The notes: generated from the letters alone by a model not told the origin. Shown: positions 34,433 to 55,410, counted from the stretch's first letter. The stretch: DNA of 64,000 bases from Azorinus chamasolen (GCA_963576725.1 OY755247.1:15688526-15752525); one strand, 5' to 3'. Translations and numbers: made by a program.

Positions 34433-35727
34433 ACAAGAGGGCCAAGATGGCCCTTAATTGCTCACCTGATTACCATAGATTAAGATTATAGCCGGGTAGC
34501 CCCAGGGTGGGGCCAATACTGACCTAAGGGACAATATTTGAACAATTTTGATAGTGGATTATGAGCAGTGGTTCTGGAGAACAAGATTTTCAAAGATTTA
34601 GAATATTGATTTATCAAGACAATCATTCTGACCAATGAAGATTGGGCTAATAAATGTGCCCTCTAGAGTGATTTTCTAAGATTTGACCTAGTGACCTACT
34701 TTTTGATCCCATCCCATCAATGATCAAACTCAACCTTGATATCACCAAGACAAAAATTCTGAGCAAGTTTGAGAAAAATTGGGATAAAAATGTGGCCGCT
34801 GAAGTGTAAACAAGATTTTTTTAAGATTTGACCTAGTGACCTACTTTTTGATCCCACCCGACCCATGATCAAACTCAAGCTTGATATCACCAAGACAAAC
34901 ATTCTGAGCAAGTTTGAGGAAGATTGGGCTAAAATTGTGGCTGCTGGAGTGTAAACAAGATTTTTCTAAGATTTGACCTAGTGACCTACTTTCTGACCCC
35001 ACGTAACCCACTTTTAAACTCATTCAAGACTTTATCAGGACAATCATTTTGACCAATTTTCATGAAGATTGGGCTAAAAATGTGACCTCTAGTGTTCACA
35101 AGGTTTTCCTACTATTTGACCTAGTGACCTAGTTAATAACCCAGCATGCCCAATTTTTGATCATGTCTGAGATTTTATCAAGACACTCATTTTGACCAAG
35201 TTTCATGAAGATTGGACATAAAATGTGAACACAAGAGTGTTCACAAGGTTTTTGTACAGCTTGACCTAGTGACCTCATTTTTGACTCCACATGACCCACT
35301 TTCAATCTCGTCCAAGATTTTATTAAAACAATAATTCTGATAAAGATTCATGAAGATTCGGCCACAAATGTGACTACTAGAGTGTTCACAAGGTGTTTCT
35401 ACTATTTGACCTAGTTTTTGACTGCACATGACCCACTTTCAAACTTGTCCGAGATTTTATTAGGACAATCATTCTGACCAAGCTTCATGAAGATTGGGCA
35501 AAAAATGTGACCTCTAGAGTGTTCACAAGGTTTTCCTACTATTTGACCTAGTGACCTAGTTTTTAATCCCACGTGACCCACTTTCCAACTCTTTCGAGAT
35601 TTTATCAAGAAAATCATTCTGACCAAGTTTCATGAAGATTGGACTCAAAGCAAATTGTTGACGACGGACGCCGGACATTCAAGTCTCCCAAAAGCTCACC
35701 CTGAGCTTTGCTCAGGTGAGCTAAAAA
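34433..35727. mobile_element. Pearl/Helentron-like array element (GGGCC type), intact ends
   Basis: Begins ACAAGAGGGCCAAGATGGCC with ATTGCTCACCTGA; ends with the hairpin GCTCACCCTGAGCTTTGCTC / AGGTGAGC and TAAAAA. It holds about seven 140-170-bp cores (GATTTGACCTAGTGACCTA, GTTTCATGAAGATTGG) and a short GACGACGGACGCCGGAC tract. Same family as 24132-25828. Confidence 0.8.
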
Positions 35728-36082
35728 TGCAGACTCGAGCGGAAACTCAATACAAATTGGAGGCATAGCAAATTGGAGACATATGTTCAAAAATTGGAGA
35801 TGTATAAATTTATTACATGTTTATTTAGGAATATGCTTGATCAATCATGACATCGTCCTATCCTCGGCAGCTTAGGGTTTCCCTCATTAAGTATGTCTTC
35901 CTTATGACGGTTGTTCAGGAACAACTGAGGATCAAAGGAAGATTTTTTCCATGCGGCCATAATTTGCCACACTATCTTTTACTTTTAATCACAAATGCTT
36001 TAGGGAAAAGAAAAAATGAAATAAAAATAGCTGATACGATAATATGGTGGTGTTAAATCTGTTCCAGCACAAGAAGGTTTTT
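35728..36082. other. Stretch without recognisable gene
   Basis: A 69-codon ORF at 35847-36056 has no family features. TTGGAGGCATAGCAAATTGG-type repeats at the left edge only. Confidence 0.35.
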
Positions 36083-38632
36083 AACAAGATGTGTTTGTGA
36101 AACACTATGCCCCCTCGATATGATATTTGACTCTGAAGGATGACCTTGATCTTGACATGTCTTGAAACTGTGCAGCTTCATGGGGTACACATGCATACCA
36201 AATATCAAGTCTGTATCTCTAATGGTTCAAAAGTTATGGCCAATGTTAAAAGTTGGTGACCTTTGACCATGAAGGATGACCTTGACCTTGACATGTCACC
36301 CCTCAAACTGTACGGCTTCATGAGATACACATGCATACCAGTATCAAGGCTGTATATCTACTGGTTCAAACGTTATGGCCAATGTTAATGACCTTTGACC
36401 TTCAAAGATGACCTTGACCTTGACATGTCACCCCTCAAACTGTGCAGCCAAATGAGAAACACATGTATACCAACTATCGAGTCTGTATCTCTACTGGTTC
36501 AAAAGTTATGGCCAATGTTAAAGTCGGTGACCTTTGACCCTGAAAGATGACCTTGACCTTGACATGTCACCCCCAAACTGTGCAGCTTCATGAGATACAC
36601 ATGTATACCAAATGTCAAGTCTGTATCTCTACTGGTTCAAAAGTTATGGCCAATGTTAAAGTCGGTGACCTTTGACCCTGAAAGATGACCTTGACATGTC
36701 ACCCCCAAGCTGTGCAGCTTCATGAGATACACATGCATACCAAATGTCAAGTCTGTATCTACAGGTTCAAAAGTTATGGCCAATGTTAAAGTCGGTGACC
36801 TTTGACCCTAAAAGATGACCTTTACCTTGACATGTTGCCCCTCAAAATGTGCAGCTTCATGAGATACACATGCATACCAAATATCAAGACTCTATCTCTA
36901 TTGGTTCAAAAGTTATGGCCAATTTGAAGTTGGAGACCTTTGACCCTGAAGGATGATGACCTTGACATGTCACCCCTCAAACTGTGCATGAGATACAAAA
37001 GCATGCCAAATATCAAGTCTCTATCTGTACTGGTTCAAAAGTTATGGCCAATGTCTTGACTTGTTCAAAGAATGTCAAGACTGAGTCCATATTTAGGATT
37101 AGGAATCTTTAAGCTTATATTGAAAATGCTACTGGAGATGTGCTGATGCAAGGGAAAAGTATGAGTTTAATGATTTAATTGACAAAGTCACATAAACTAG
37201 AAACACTGAATAGAAACTTGTTCAAAAGTAAACTGGTTCAGTCCTACTGTAGTCTTTCTAAGGCAATATGCATAAAAATAATACTGATTCAAATTCAAGC
37301 ACCATCAAAATACAGTGCATTATACTCTATATCTAATTGAATATAGCCTGCTGGTTTCGTCCATTTCTGGTGAATCGTGAACGAACTCAAATAAATTTGG
37401 TCAATAAATTTTGGGTACGTTCAAGCATTGGGGCGCTCCGATAACTAAACGCTAGAGCCAACAACTGGAAGTATTACTTCATTTCGTTGTGGCACAATTT
37501 ACAAACAGTGATTTCATTGTTGGTTTTTCCTTCTAATCCCGTCAGAAACCCTAAATGATTCCAGACGGCGCTTTTATATTTGGTTGGAGTCTGAAAATCT
37601 CTTTCTGTCCCGACATTGTTATGAAACAACAGTTTGCGGTTGTCGTAAAAACTAAGAATTAGTCCTATCAAAAAAAACTTGTTTTCGGTAATTGTTTCGT
37701 GTATTTGAATCATTTGACTACTTTTTCTGCAAAAGGTGAATGCAAGAGTACAATTATTAAGCCTGTTGAATCCAACAGGACCAACACCCGGTGTCGTGAT
37801 TTGTAAACATAAGAAGTTATCAAGAGTCACTGCAAAAGACGTTTTGCAGCTGGAATGTTTCGCTCAGATTTCAATTATTTCTGGCGAAAATATGTTGTTT
37901 TTCTTTCAATTTTGTTAATTTCCTATATGTCTAATTGTATTCGTCAATATTCGGTTCTTTGGGTAGCAAATATGATACACTCACCGCCAGAAATGATATT
38001 CGAATAATTTGAATACGTTAGTGTATCATGACAGCCCTACTAGCTGTACTGGCTCAAAAGTTATGACCAATGTTAAAGTTACAAAGAAACAGACAATTTG
38101 ACCTTTGACCCTGAAGGATGACCTTGACCTTGACATGTCACCCCTCAAAATGTACAGCTTTATGATATACACAAGCATGCCAAATATCAAGTCTCTATCT
38201 TTACTGGTCCAAAAGTTATGGCCAATGTTAAAGTCGGTGATTTGACCCATATATTTGACCTCTGACCTTGAAGGATGACCTTGACATTTCACCCCTCAAA
38301 ATGTGCGGCTTTATGAGATACATATGCATGCCAAATATCAAGTCTCTATCTGTACTGGCTCAAAAGTTATGACCAATGTTAAGGTTGCATTAAAGTTACA
38401 GCAAAAAAAGAGAGACAATTTGACCTTTGACCCTGAAGGATGACCTTGACCTTGACATGTCACCCCTCAAAATGTGCGGCTTTATGAGATACATATGAAT
38501 GCCAAATATCAAGTCTCTATCTGTACTGGCTCAAAAGTTATGACCAATGTTAAAGTTGCTGACAAACAGACAAACAAACAGACAGGGCAAAAACAATATG
38601 CCCCCCAGATTTGATCTGGGGGGCATAAAAAT
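36083..38632. mobile_element. Pearl/Helentron-like array element (TATGCCCCCC type), split by a hAT fragment
   Basis: Starts ACAAGATGTGTTTGTGAAAC and ACTATGCCCCC; ends with the hairpin TATGCCCCCCAGATTTGATC / TGGGGGGCATA. Cores of 130-150 bp carry GACCTTGACCTTGACATGTC, CACATGCATACCAAATATCA and GGTTCAAAAGTTATGGCCAA. A short CAGACAAACAAACAGACAGG tract precedes the end. Cores are found at 36110-37055 and 38036-38570; the gap holds the BED-finger fragment. Confidence 0.75.
37056..38034 (-). mobile_element. hAT transposon 5' fragment with BED zinc finger
   Basis: Read on the minus strand it begins GTAGGGCTGTCATGATACAC, like hAT termini. An ORF at 37830-37474 follows, ending in a BED-finger start (KSAVWNHLGF, VCKLCHNEMK), but the transposase is missing. 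It sits between two halves of an array element, so it inserted later and was truncated, or the region was rearranged. Confidence 0.6.
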
Positions 38633-38814
38633 TCTGTCTTAAAATAATACACATATTAATGTTATACTTGATTACTTAGCAAATTCATTTCATCTTTATT
38701 TCAGACGGTGATCATTATCTTGTTAAAATCTGACATAATAAGGACAAAGGACTATAATAAGGACTATGTTCTTAGAGATGATCCATGACTGGATAGTATT
38801 TTGGACGTCTTCTG

Positions 38815-39110
38815 GAAGACTGTGAGAAATTAATTAATGAGGGCAAGAACTCGACTCTTGATAAAGCAATTAAAATCACTCAAAATCATGAGTTCTCAAG
38901 AGAACAACTTTGGACTATGCAGACTACAAGAGAATCTTCCTCTAGTGCTTCTGGTTCAGTCAACCACAAAGACGTTAGCCTGACGACACTAAGGCAGGTG
39001 GCAGTACATGACACAAGACTGTGCAGTACGAAAAAACCAACAGGACAAAAACAGTCCAGCAAAAGGTGTCAAAACTGTTCAAGTACTCACTTGAACACTG
39101 ATACAAACTC
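38815..39110 (+). pseudogene. Ty3/gypsy-like gag remnant
   Basis: The frame with GRLLEDCEKLINEGKNS, DKAIKITQNHEFSREQL and then CQNCSSTH resembles the C-terminal gag/zinc-knuckle part of gypsy elements. It is joined directly to integrase sequence, so protease, RT and RNase H are deleted. Confidence 0.5.
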
Positions 39111-39545
39111 TTTTTGCAAGGAACGGTATTTGCCAAAAACTCGTCAGTGACAATGGACCTCAGTTTACATCTAATCATTTCACCAAATTTGCAAAAGAAT
39201 GGGTTCTCTTGTACCCCCAGTCAAATGGTCTTGCTGAAAAGATCATACAGACAGCCAAATGCACTTTGCACAAGGCAAAAAATGACAATCTGGGTCCATA
39301 CATAGCGATATTAGAGTACCGAAACTGGCTGCTGCAGGACTGTGGCTACACTCCCAGCAACAAATTCACTGCTGGCTCCAAAACCTGTAAATACTCAAAT
39401 TTCAGACAGGTATGCAAAAGGCACACAAAAGCCAAAAGCATTACTAGGACAAAAAGGCCAAACAAGACTTTGACTGAAGGACAAACAGTACGGGTCCAAC
39501 TAATGACGGTGCAACATCCAGACGCAACAGGCTACATTTAATGGC
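39111..39545 (+). pseudogene. Ty3/gypsy-like integrase core remnant
   Basis: Frames at 39114-39305 and 39209-39541 show the integrase core end: a DNGPQF-like block near 39150, YPQSNGLAEKIIQTAK (39210-39260), and a GYTPSNKF block near 39345, then a basic tail. The catalytic Glu position is within LAEKII. Frameshifted between the blocks. Confidence 0.65.
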
Positions 39546-39691
39546 TACAAATGAACCCGTTTTGGAACTCCCTAAATATTCCACAAATATACTGCTGCAA
39601 GGTCAGTCTGATGAGCCAATCATCGCTAGCTAATCACAGGCTAGTTCCCACAAATCTGCTGCCAAAGCCAACCAGCCCACAATAACAAGAT

Positions 39692-39814
39692 TAGGCTCCG
39701 AGGTTTAAAGCTTTTTGCCTGAGTCTGAGATCATTCTCAAGCATCTGATTGGTCAGATTCTGAGCTTGCTCAGAATCTGACCAATCAGATACTTGGGAAT
39801 GATCTCAGACTCAA
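39692..39814. mobile_element. Foldback palindrome with 23-bp flanking direct repeat
   Basis: Second copy of the family at 29961: GAGTCTGAGATCATTCTCAA pairs with TGGGAATGATCTCAGACTC about a GAGCTTGCTC centre. The sequence CAACCAGCCCACAATAACAA plus GAT occurs at 39669-39691 and again at 39815-39837. Confidence 0.75.
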
Positions 39815-40101
39815 CAACCAGCCCACAATAACAAGATCAGGGCATGTAGTGAAGCCAAATTCCCACTTTATTGGCAATGAATGGGTGAAGTGAATAAGAG
39901 CATGTGCTTGCTTATCAACAGATTAATCATTCTACCATTTGTATACATGTATATATAGCAGTGATAGCACATGGATTACAGCTTAAGCTGAAAACAACAC
40001 TGGACAACTTGTAGTATCTAAAGTTCTTTAAATGTTTCTTTTTTCATAAAGACACTGAAACTTGGTCATTGTTTAAATTGCTTCAACTTTAATAACCCAA
40101 C

Positions 40102-40189
40102 TAAAAGAAGGGAGATGTAATGATATGTTAAATTACTTGTGGCTAGTCTATGCATGCTGACCCTAACTACTATAAAAACTTCTCTGACT
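40102..40189 (+). mobile_element. Gypsy 3' LTR start with polypurine tract
   Basis: AAAAGAAGGGAGA (40103-40115) is a polypurine tract, directly followed by TGTAATGATATG (LTR start, 40116) and a TATAAAAA box at 40171. The LTR is cut short near 40190. Orientation agrees with the integrase remnant. Confidence 0.55.
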
Positions 40190-40300
40190 CCACAGAGCGG
40201 ATACTCAAAAAAGAAATTTTCAATAGGTTATGTAAACAGTTTTCTATCCAGTCATAGATTTGTTTGCCTCTAGATTCAATAAGCAGTTGGATGTTTTTGT
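40190..40300 (+). pseudogene. DIRS/Ngaro-type RNase H remnant
   Basis: ILKKEIFNRLCKQF then, one frame over, PVIDLFASRFNKQLDVFVSW. The IDLFASR...VSW block is typical of the RNase H region of DIRS/Ngaro retroelements. Only this piece remains. Confidence 0.6.
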
Positions 40301-40429
40301 TTCATGGTTCTATCAGGTGTTGCGTTCTAGTGGTTTGGGATCCTGTGGAGGAACAGGGTCGCAAAACAGAAACAGGAGGTTCAGGGACTGTTAGGTAGCA
40401 ATGTTTTTGCAATGCTGAAGAAGACAGAT

Positions 40430-40766
40430 GTCAATCGGCAGTCTAGGTGATGATAAAGTTCAGCAAATTTTGTATCAGATGTCTGCTGTTTCCAGTGGTT
40501 TAAAGGTTAGTTTTGTACGTGTTCAGGGTAAAGTGATGATTCCTTCTGCTTCTATGGTTGTGGTTTGGGGTACAAAAAAAGCTAGTGACAATGGAAAGCC
40601 TTATTCAGTGGCGATTCAATGCTAAAGCATCAGGTGATGATAAAGTTCAGCAAATTTTGTCTCTGTATCAGATGTCTGCTGTTTCCAGTGGTGAAAAGGT
40701 AAGTTCTGTACATGTATGTGTTCAGCATGGGACTCCATCACACCTGACATTATTTGCAAATCATTC
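40430..40766 (+). repeat. Direct repeat with short ORFs, unknown
   Basis: A ~57-bp segment (GATGATAAAGTTCAGCAAAT ... TGTCTGCTGTTTCCAGTGGT) occurs at 40447-40500 and 40633-40692. Both copies read DDKVQQIL...QMSAVSSG in two overlapping ORFs (40428-40625, 40558-40770), as if a coding exon had been duplicated. Product not recognised. Confidence 0.5.
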
Positions 40767-41016
40767 TTAACCCTTCGCTTGCTAATCGCGTCAATATACC
40801 TACCTATAAATAGTGAAGACCCAGATGAGACAGCTCCTGCAGGAGCTGTCTCACCAGGGTCTGCACTATTTACAAGTTAATTGTGCAACCAGTGCACTAC
40901 ACAGCAGTGGTTGCACAGCGCAATACCTGTACACAGTGAAGAGATATGTAATTATACAACAGGGCATGGGTAAAGAAGGGGAAATGTATTTTAAAATTCA
41001 GCAAGCGAAGGGTTAA
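40767..41016 (+). mobile_element. Family G MITE, TTAA duplication
   Basis: TTAACCCTTCGCTTGCTAAT ... CAGCAAGCGAAGGGTTAA. Hairpin apex CAGCTCCTGCAGGAGCTG with GAAGACCCAGATGAGA arms. A second hairpin, TTGTGCAACCAGTGCACT, follows. Confidence 0.9.
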
Positions 41017-41029
41017 AGTACAGAATCTC

Positions 41030-41239
41030 TAGCAATGGATGGTTCACAGGATCACCTCTACGGTCACATGTGGGATGACCAAAATGCCGATACAGTTGTA
41101 TGGATCCGGGCCAGATGATGTGGAAATTGGTGAGCAAGTGCTTGAAAATGTGAATGAAGTTGTGACAGAACTTTCTGAGTCTGATCCTAACAGTGAATTG
41201 GAATACCAGGTGTCTGACTACGACAGCTCTGGTCACTAA
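41030..41239 (+). pseudogene. Possible coding remnant, acidic C-terminus
   Basis: The frame ending at TAA 41239 reads EIGEQVLENVNEVVTELSES and a DYDSSGH tail. An adjacent frame upstream (DHLYGHMWDDQNAD) looks coding too, suggesting a frameshift. Family not recognised; it could belong with the ORFs at 40430. Confidence 0.35.
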
Positions 41240-41499
41240 CTTTGTTACAGCAGCCACAATGTTACACACTGTAAATATGTTAATTTGACAGAGTTTGTGT
41301 GAATATTTCTGATAATGTTCGTTATTGGAATTAGGATTACCATTTACTGAATTCAGCGACTGGTAACTTCAATTTCAACTGAAATATTGTTTGACGAATT
41401 TTTATTTTTGTTTTAAAAAAAAGGGGGGTAGGCCTCAATTAAATATTTTACAGTATATGCTATTATAAAGGTAAAATGTTTGTAAGACCAGGTATTGTG

Positions 41500-41956
41500 G
41501 TTTCACTCCATAACATGGCTTATAAGGCCTTTGCAAACAGACTAGACCCAGATCAAATGACTCCTATAGGAGCTGTGTCTGATCAGGTTATGCTCTGTTT
41601 GCCTATGGAATTATATAGATATGATTCTACAGAGTCTACCATGTCCAAAATTTCATATTTCGCTATAAAACTTTATCTAATTAATATTCATGATGTCATT
41701 ATTTCTTAACCTTTAGCCTGCTGAGCAAATTATTTTTTACAGAATTTTTCACGGACTACATTTTCAAATTTCAAGCTATAATCAATTTATCTACCAAAAT
41801 GCAAACAGGGTGTCAAACAGTTTGGATCCTGATGAGATGCCAGAGATGCGGAATTACTCGGCGTCTCATCTGGATCCAAACTGTTTGCATAGGTATTCAC
41901 TCATCTGCCCATAGTAGGCTAAAGGTTAAATGAATATGCATAGGGTAAAGGGTTAA
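41500..41956 (+). mobile_element. Family A MITE containing a family F MITE
   Basis: The left part runs to ATTTCTTAA (41709). After F it resumes ATGAATATGCATAGGGTAAA and ends at TTAA 41953. Confidence 0.8.
41706..41939. mobile_element. Family F MITE nested in A, TTAA duplication
   Basis: TTAACCTTTAGCCTGCTGAG ... AGTAGGCTAAAGGTTAA. Hairpin AACAGTTTGGATCCTGATGA / TCATCTGGATCCAAACTGTT. The TTAA target was the one inside the A right end. Confidence 0.9.
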
Positions 41957-42183
41957 TCCTTTCCCTAATGTAAACACCTTTTCACACCTTTGCAAACAGG
42001 GTTGACCCAGATCAGATGACTCCAGTAGAAGCTGTCTGATCAGGGTCTGCTCCGTTTGCTTATGAAATTATAATAGATCTGATTCTACAGTTTCTACTGA
42101 TACTAAAACATCCTGTGTACAAATGCCATTATAAAAAATATTCTCATAAATAATCATGATGTCATAATTTCTTACATGAATTT
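41953..42183 (+). mobile_element. Family A/B MITE sharing TTAA with the previous one
   Basis: TTAATCCTTTCCCTAATGTA and a hairpin at 41990-42060; right end cut by the pogo-like element at 42193. Confidence 0.75.
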
Positions 42184-42192
42184 GGTAATATA

Positions 42193-42510
42193 CAGTTGAA
42201 CTTAGATATCTCGAACTCGGATAACTCGAACTTCGGGATAACTTGAAGTAAAAGTTTGGCCCTTCCAAAACTTACTATATGTATACAGAATTGTTCTTAA
42301 ATGTATCACTACACATACCTGGAAACACATGTGACAGCTTAATGCAGATCGAAAGTAATGCTGAAAGCTCCTACAAGAGCTTTCACCATTACTTTAGACC
42401 TGCATTAAGCTGTGAACTTGAGAAATTGTTCAGAACAGAAATCGGATGACTTTAACCTCTATTGTCTCTTAGTAATTTGTATGGTCCCTTGAAGTTCGAG
42501 AAATAGAAGT
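42193..42510. mobile_element. Pogo/Tigger-like MITE variant
   Basis: Begins TA|CAGTTGAACTTAGATATCTC; ends near GAAGTTCGAGAAATAG. The middle has GACAGCTTAATGCAGATCG and the AAAGCTCCTACAAGAGCTTT apex as in family D. Confidence 0.65.
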
Positions 42511-42763
42511 TTAACCCTTTCCTCCATAAATATACCTTTCTATGCCTCTGTAAAAGTCTTTTTTTGAAACCATTGTGATAAATAGAGCATTTGCTCCTCA
42601 GGAGCAAATGCTGTATGTATCACAATAGTTTCAAAACTACAAATTACAAAGTTTTCCTTTTCTCCAGTTAATGCTCCTTTACAGTAGATTTATTCAAAGA
42701 GGTTGGATCTAAAATTAGCATATGAGGTAATGAGTCTAAAAATAGCCTATGAGGGAATGGGTT
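42511..42763 (+). mobile_element. Family C MITE with doubled right end
   Basis: TTAACCCTTTCCTCCATAAA ... GGGAATGGGTTAA. The TAGCATATGAGGTAATGAG terminus is followed by a second TAGCCTATGAGGGAATGGG. Confidence 0.85.
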
Positions 42764-42777
42764 AACTGTATAATATG

Positions 42778-42840
42778 TAAACAGTTTGTGTCCTGATGGG
42801 ATGCTAAATCATTTTAGCATAAGGATCCAAACTGTGTGTC
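42778..42840. mobile_element. Family F hairpin fragment
   Basis: AAACAGTTTGTGTCCTGATG pairs with GGATCCAAACTGTGT. Confidence 0.5.
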
Positions 42841-42907
42841 ATTCGAACTGTATATTTGGTGTGAAAAGGAGAATTAATCTGGAAATAGAAAGAAAAAACA
42901 ATTTTTG

Positions 42908-43343
42908 CAGAGGCATAGCAACAGATAAATGTGCATACTCAGATACTAAAATCTTTGTTTCTCCTCTAAACTTTATGTTGTGAACACTCTTTCGAATCGT
43001 CTCGAAGAGTGATCACAACACATGGTTTAGTGGAGAAATAAAGGAATTATTCCCGAAATGGTATAACCCTTTCCCTCATATAAACGTGTTTTCAAGCATC
43101 TGCAAACAGAGTAGACCCAGATCAGATGACTCCTAGAGGAGCCATCTGATCAGGGTCTGCTCTGTTTGCTATAAATAGAATTTGATAGATATGTTTCTTT
43201 GCTTTCTAAAATGTCTACAATGTTTTGACAACTTCTATATTTCTTTATAACTATTATGTTAATGAATATTCAGTAAGTCCTGAAATTTGTAACAAATATA
43301 GAACAGGGAAAGGGTTAATTTACTCATCTTATCTGGACCTCTG
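42908..43343 (-). mobile_element. Family E MITE split by a family B MITE
   Basis: GGCATAGCAACAGATAAATG at the left, TCATCTTATCTGGACCTCTG at the right; B occupies 43063-43318. Confidence 0.8.
43063..43318 (+). mobile_element. Family B MITE nested in E
   Basis: ATAACCCTTTCCCTCATATA to CAGGGAAAGGGTTAA; apex GACTCCTAGAGGAGCC. It lies just downstream of the RPP25 stop codon. Confidence 0.85.
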
Positions 43344-43384
43344 ACGGGACGATGAATTAGCACGCAAAGAATTATATTTAACAA

Positions 43385-53751
<10,367 letters not shown>

Positions 53752-53770
53752 CTTGAATAATGGTATCGGC
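53752..53770 (-). other. RPP25: RPP25 5'UTR part of first coding exon
   Basis: Nineteen bases upstream of the ATG is a strong acceptor (run of T then TTTAG|GCCG, exon start 53770). The start codon therefore lies in the second or a later transcript exon, and a non-coding first exon and the promoter should lie above 53.8 kb. They were not identified; the unique DNA at 54.5-55.2 kb is a possible place. Confidence 0.55.
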
Positions 53771-53788
53771 CTAAAAAAAAAAAATGAC

Positions 53789-54186
53789 CAAAGCTATAAA
53801 GCTGTAGGTGTGTATTCTTATACTTAAAACATCAATTCTCGATCAAACCCTTTGTTGTGACCAGAGGTCCAGATAATTAAGATGCGTAAATTAAAACATT
53901 TTCAGGAATAACTAAGTCTTCTTTATTTTTCCACCAAACCCTATGTTGTGATGGTATGTGACCACTGTTTAAAATCGTCTCTTTGAGATGATTCTAAAGA
54001 GTAGTCATGAAGGGTTTGGTGGAGGAATGATAATTTTAGTATTTGTGTATGCACCTTTATCTGTTGCTCTGGTTGTGACCATATTCCTTACTTATTCTAA
54101 AGAGTGATCACAACATGGGGTTTGGAGGAGAAATAATGGAGACATTCTTAAAATGTTTTAATTTACATACCTTATCTATTCCACTG
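53789..54186 (-). mobile_element. Family E MITE, outer copy, containing another E
   Basis: The left arm ends at AACCCTTTGTTGTGAC (53861). After the inner copy it resumes GTTGTGACCATATTCC and ends TACCTTATCTATTCCACTG. Confidence 0.8.
53862..54071 (+). mobile_element. Family E MITE, inner copy, exact 8-bp duplication
   Basis: CAGAGGTCCAGATAATTAAG ... TTTATCTGTTGCTCTG, flanked by GTTGTGAC at 53854-53861 and 54072-54079. Confidence 0.95.
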
Positions 54187-54299
54187 ATCACAAATTTGCA
54201 TAAGATTTTCACCTATGAAGTACCAATAAGTTGATTTTATCTTCCTTCCTTTTCAAAACCTATAATTAAGCAAGTAAAGATGAATACCAATAAGACAAG

Positions 54300-54492
54300 C
54301 AGAGCTCCAGATAAGATGTGTAAATTAAATCATTTTCAAGAATAACTTCTTTATTCCTCCTTATAACCCTATCCTGTGGCCACTCTTTAGAATCGTCTAG
54401 AAGAGATGATTCTAAAGAGTGGTCACAACATAGGGTTTTGTGGGAAAATGACGATTTTAGAATTTGAGTATGCACAGTTATCTGTAGCTCTG
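54300..54492 (+). mobile_element. Family E MITE
   Basis: CAGAGCTCCAGATAAGATGT ... GTTATCTGTAGCTCTG, with AGACAAG on both sides (7 bp). Confidence 0.85.
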
Positions 54493-54705
54493 AGACAAGG
54501 GGATTCTTGGTGTTTCATTTCGAACCAAAATATTCAACATGAATTTACATATACCAATGTATGCATGTAGGTTAGAATTAGGCGTTATTTGAAAAGAATA
54601 CAGCTCGCGATCATCTTAGACTATCGATAATATGTGACGCCAGGATACCAATATTAGAAAATGAGTTCAGTTACACCACAAAATTGGTACAATCTTTACC
54701 CGGCT
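54493..54705. other. Unique stretch upstream of RPP25
   Basis: No repeat recognised; may hold the non-coding first exon or promoter of RPP25, which could not be placed. Confidence 0.3.
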
Positions 54706-54826
54706 GCAATATTATAAGCAAACAGAGCTGACCCTGATCAGACAGCTCCTTCATGCGTCATCTGATCTGGGTATATTCTGTTTGCAAAAGAGCGTCAAAA
54801 ATGTTTATATGAAGGAAATGGCAAAG
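54706..54826 (-). mobile_element. Family A/B MITE, right half
   Basis: Hairpin at 54719-54786 with a broken apex, then TATGAAGGAAATGG. Confidence 0.6.
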
Positions 54827-55260
54827 TATGAAGTGGTGAGGGTCCGAAACTCTGATATGGCTTGTAGCGTGCTACCTATTATTTATAACACACTGTCACA
54901 CCGAATTCAGTACATATGACAACAAATAAAACACAATTAGAATATCAATAAAATGTGTGTATCATTACGGTATTTATGTCGGCAGTCTCGAACAATTATT
55001 TTCTTGATTACACAGCAGATGCGAGTATACGTACAGTGATCTCCCTTATCATCATGGAAATGTATAAAACACGTGCGAAATATGCGAACAAAAACACGGT
55101 CCCTAAAAATTGCAGAAAATTAGTCATAATATATTTCAAAATCACGATATGTTTTGGAATGAGCAAGACGTGTATATAGCAAATTTAAATCGAACTCTTA
55201 AAATGGTCGTTGATTCCCTATTTCACAAAGTAATGCAATGATTGGTCTAAAATAGCCTGG
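54827..55260. other. Unique stretch, no gene recognised
   Basis: A 74-codon ORF (54955-55179) has unbiased composition and no motif. The area is also a possible start region of RPP25. Confidence 0.35.
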
Positions 55261-55261
55261 A

Positions 55262-55373
55262 AAAAAGTTTCTGCAATGGCGAAAAATATCCTGGGTTCAT
55301 TGCCATTATAAAAACATTAGCCAATAAATATTCATGTCATTATTTCTTGCATGACTGTTCATGGGGTAAAAGA
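55262..55373 (+). mobile_element. Family A MITE, right half
   Basis: GCCATTATAAAAACATTAG and TTCATGGGGTAAAAG. Confidence 0.55.
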
Positions 55374-55410
55374 TATTCCTCTGAAATATGTTAATTTTAG
55401 CAACCAGATC

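Noticed and set aside
54955..55179. 74-codon ORF as a small gene
   Set aside because: Composition and lack of splice or promoter features give no support; left as unassigned unique DNA.
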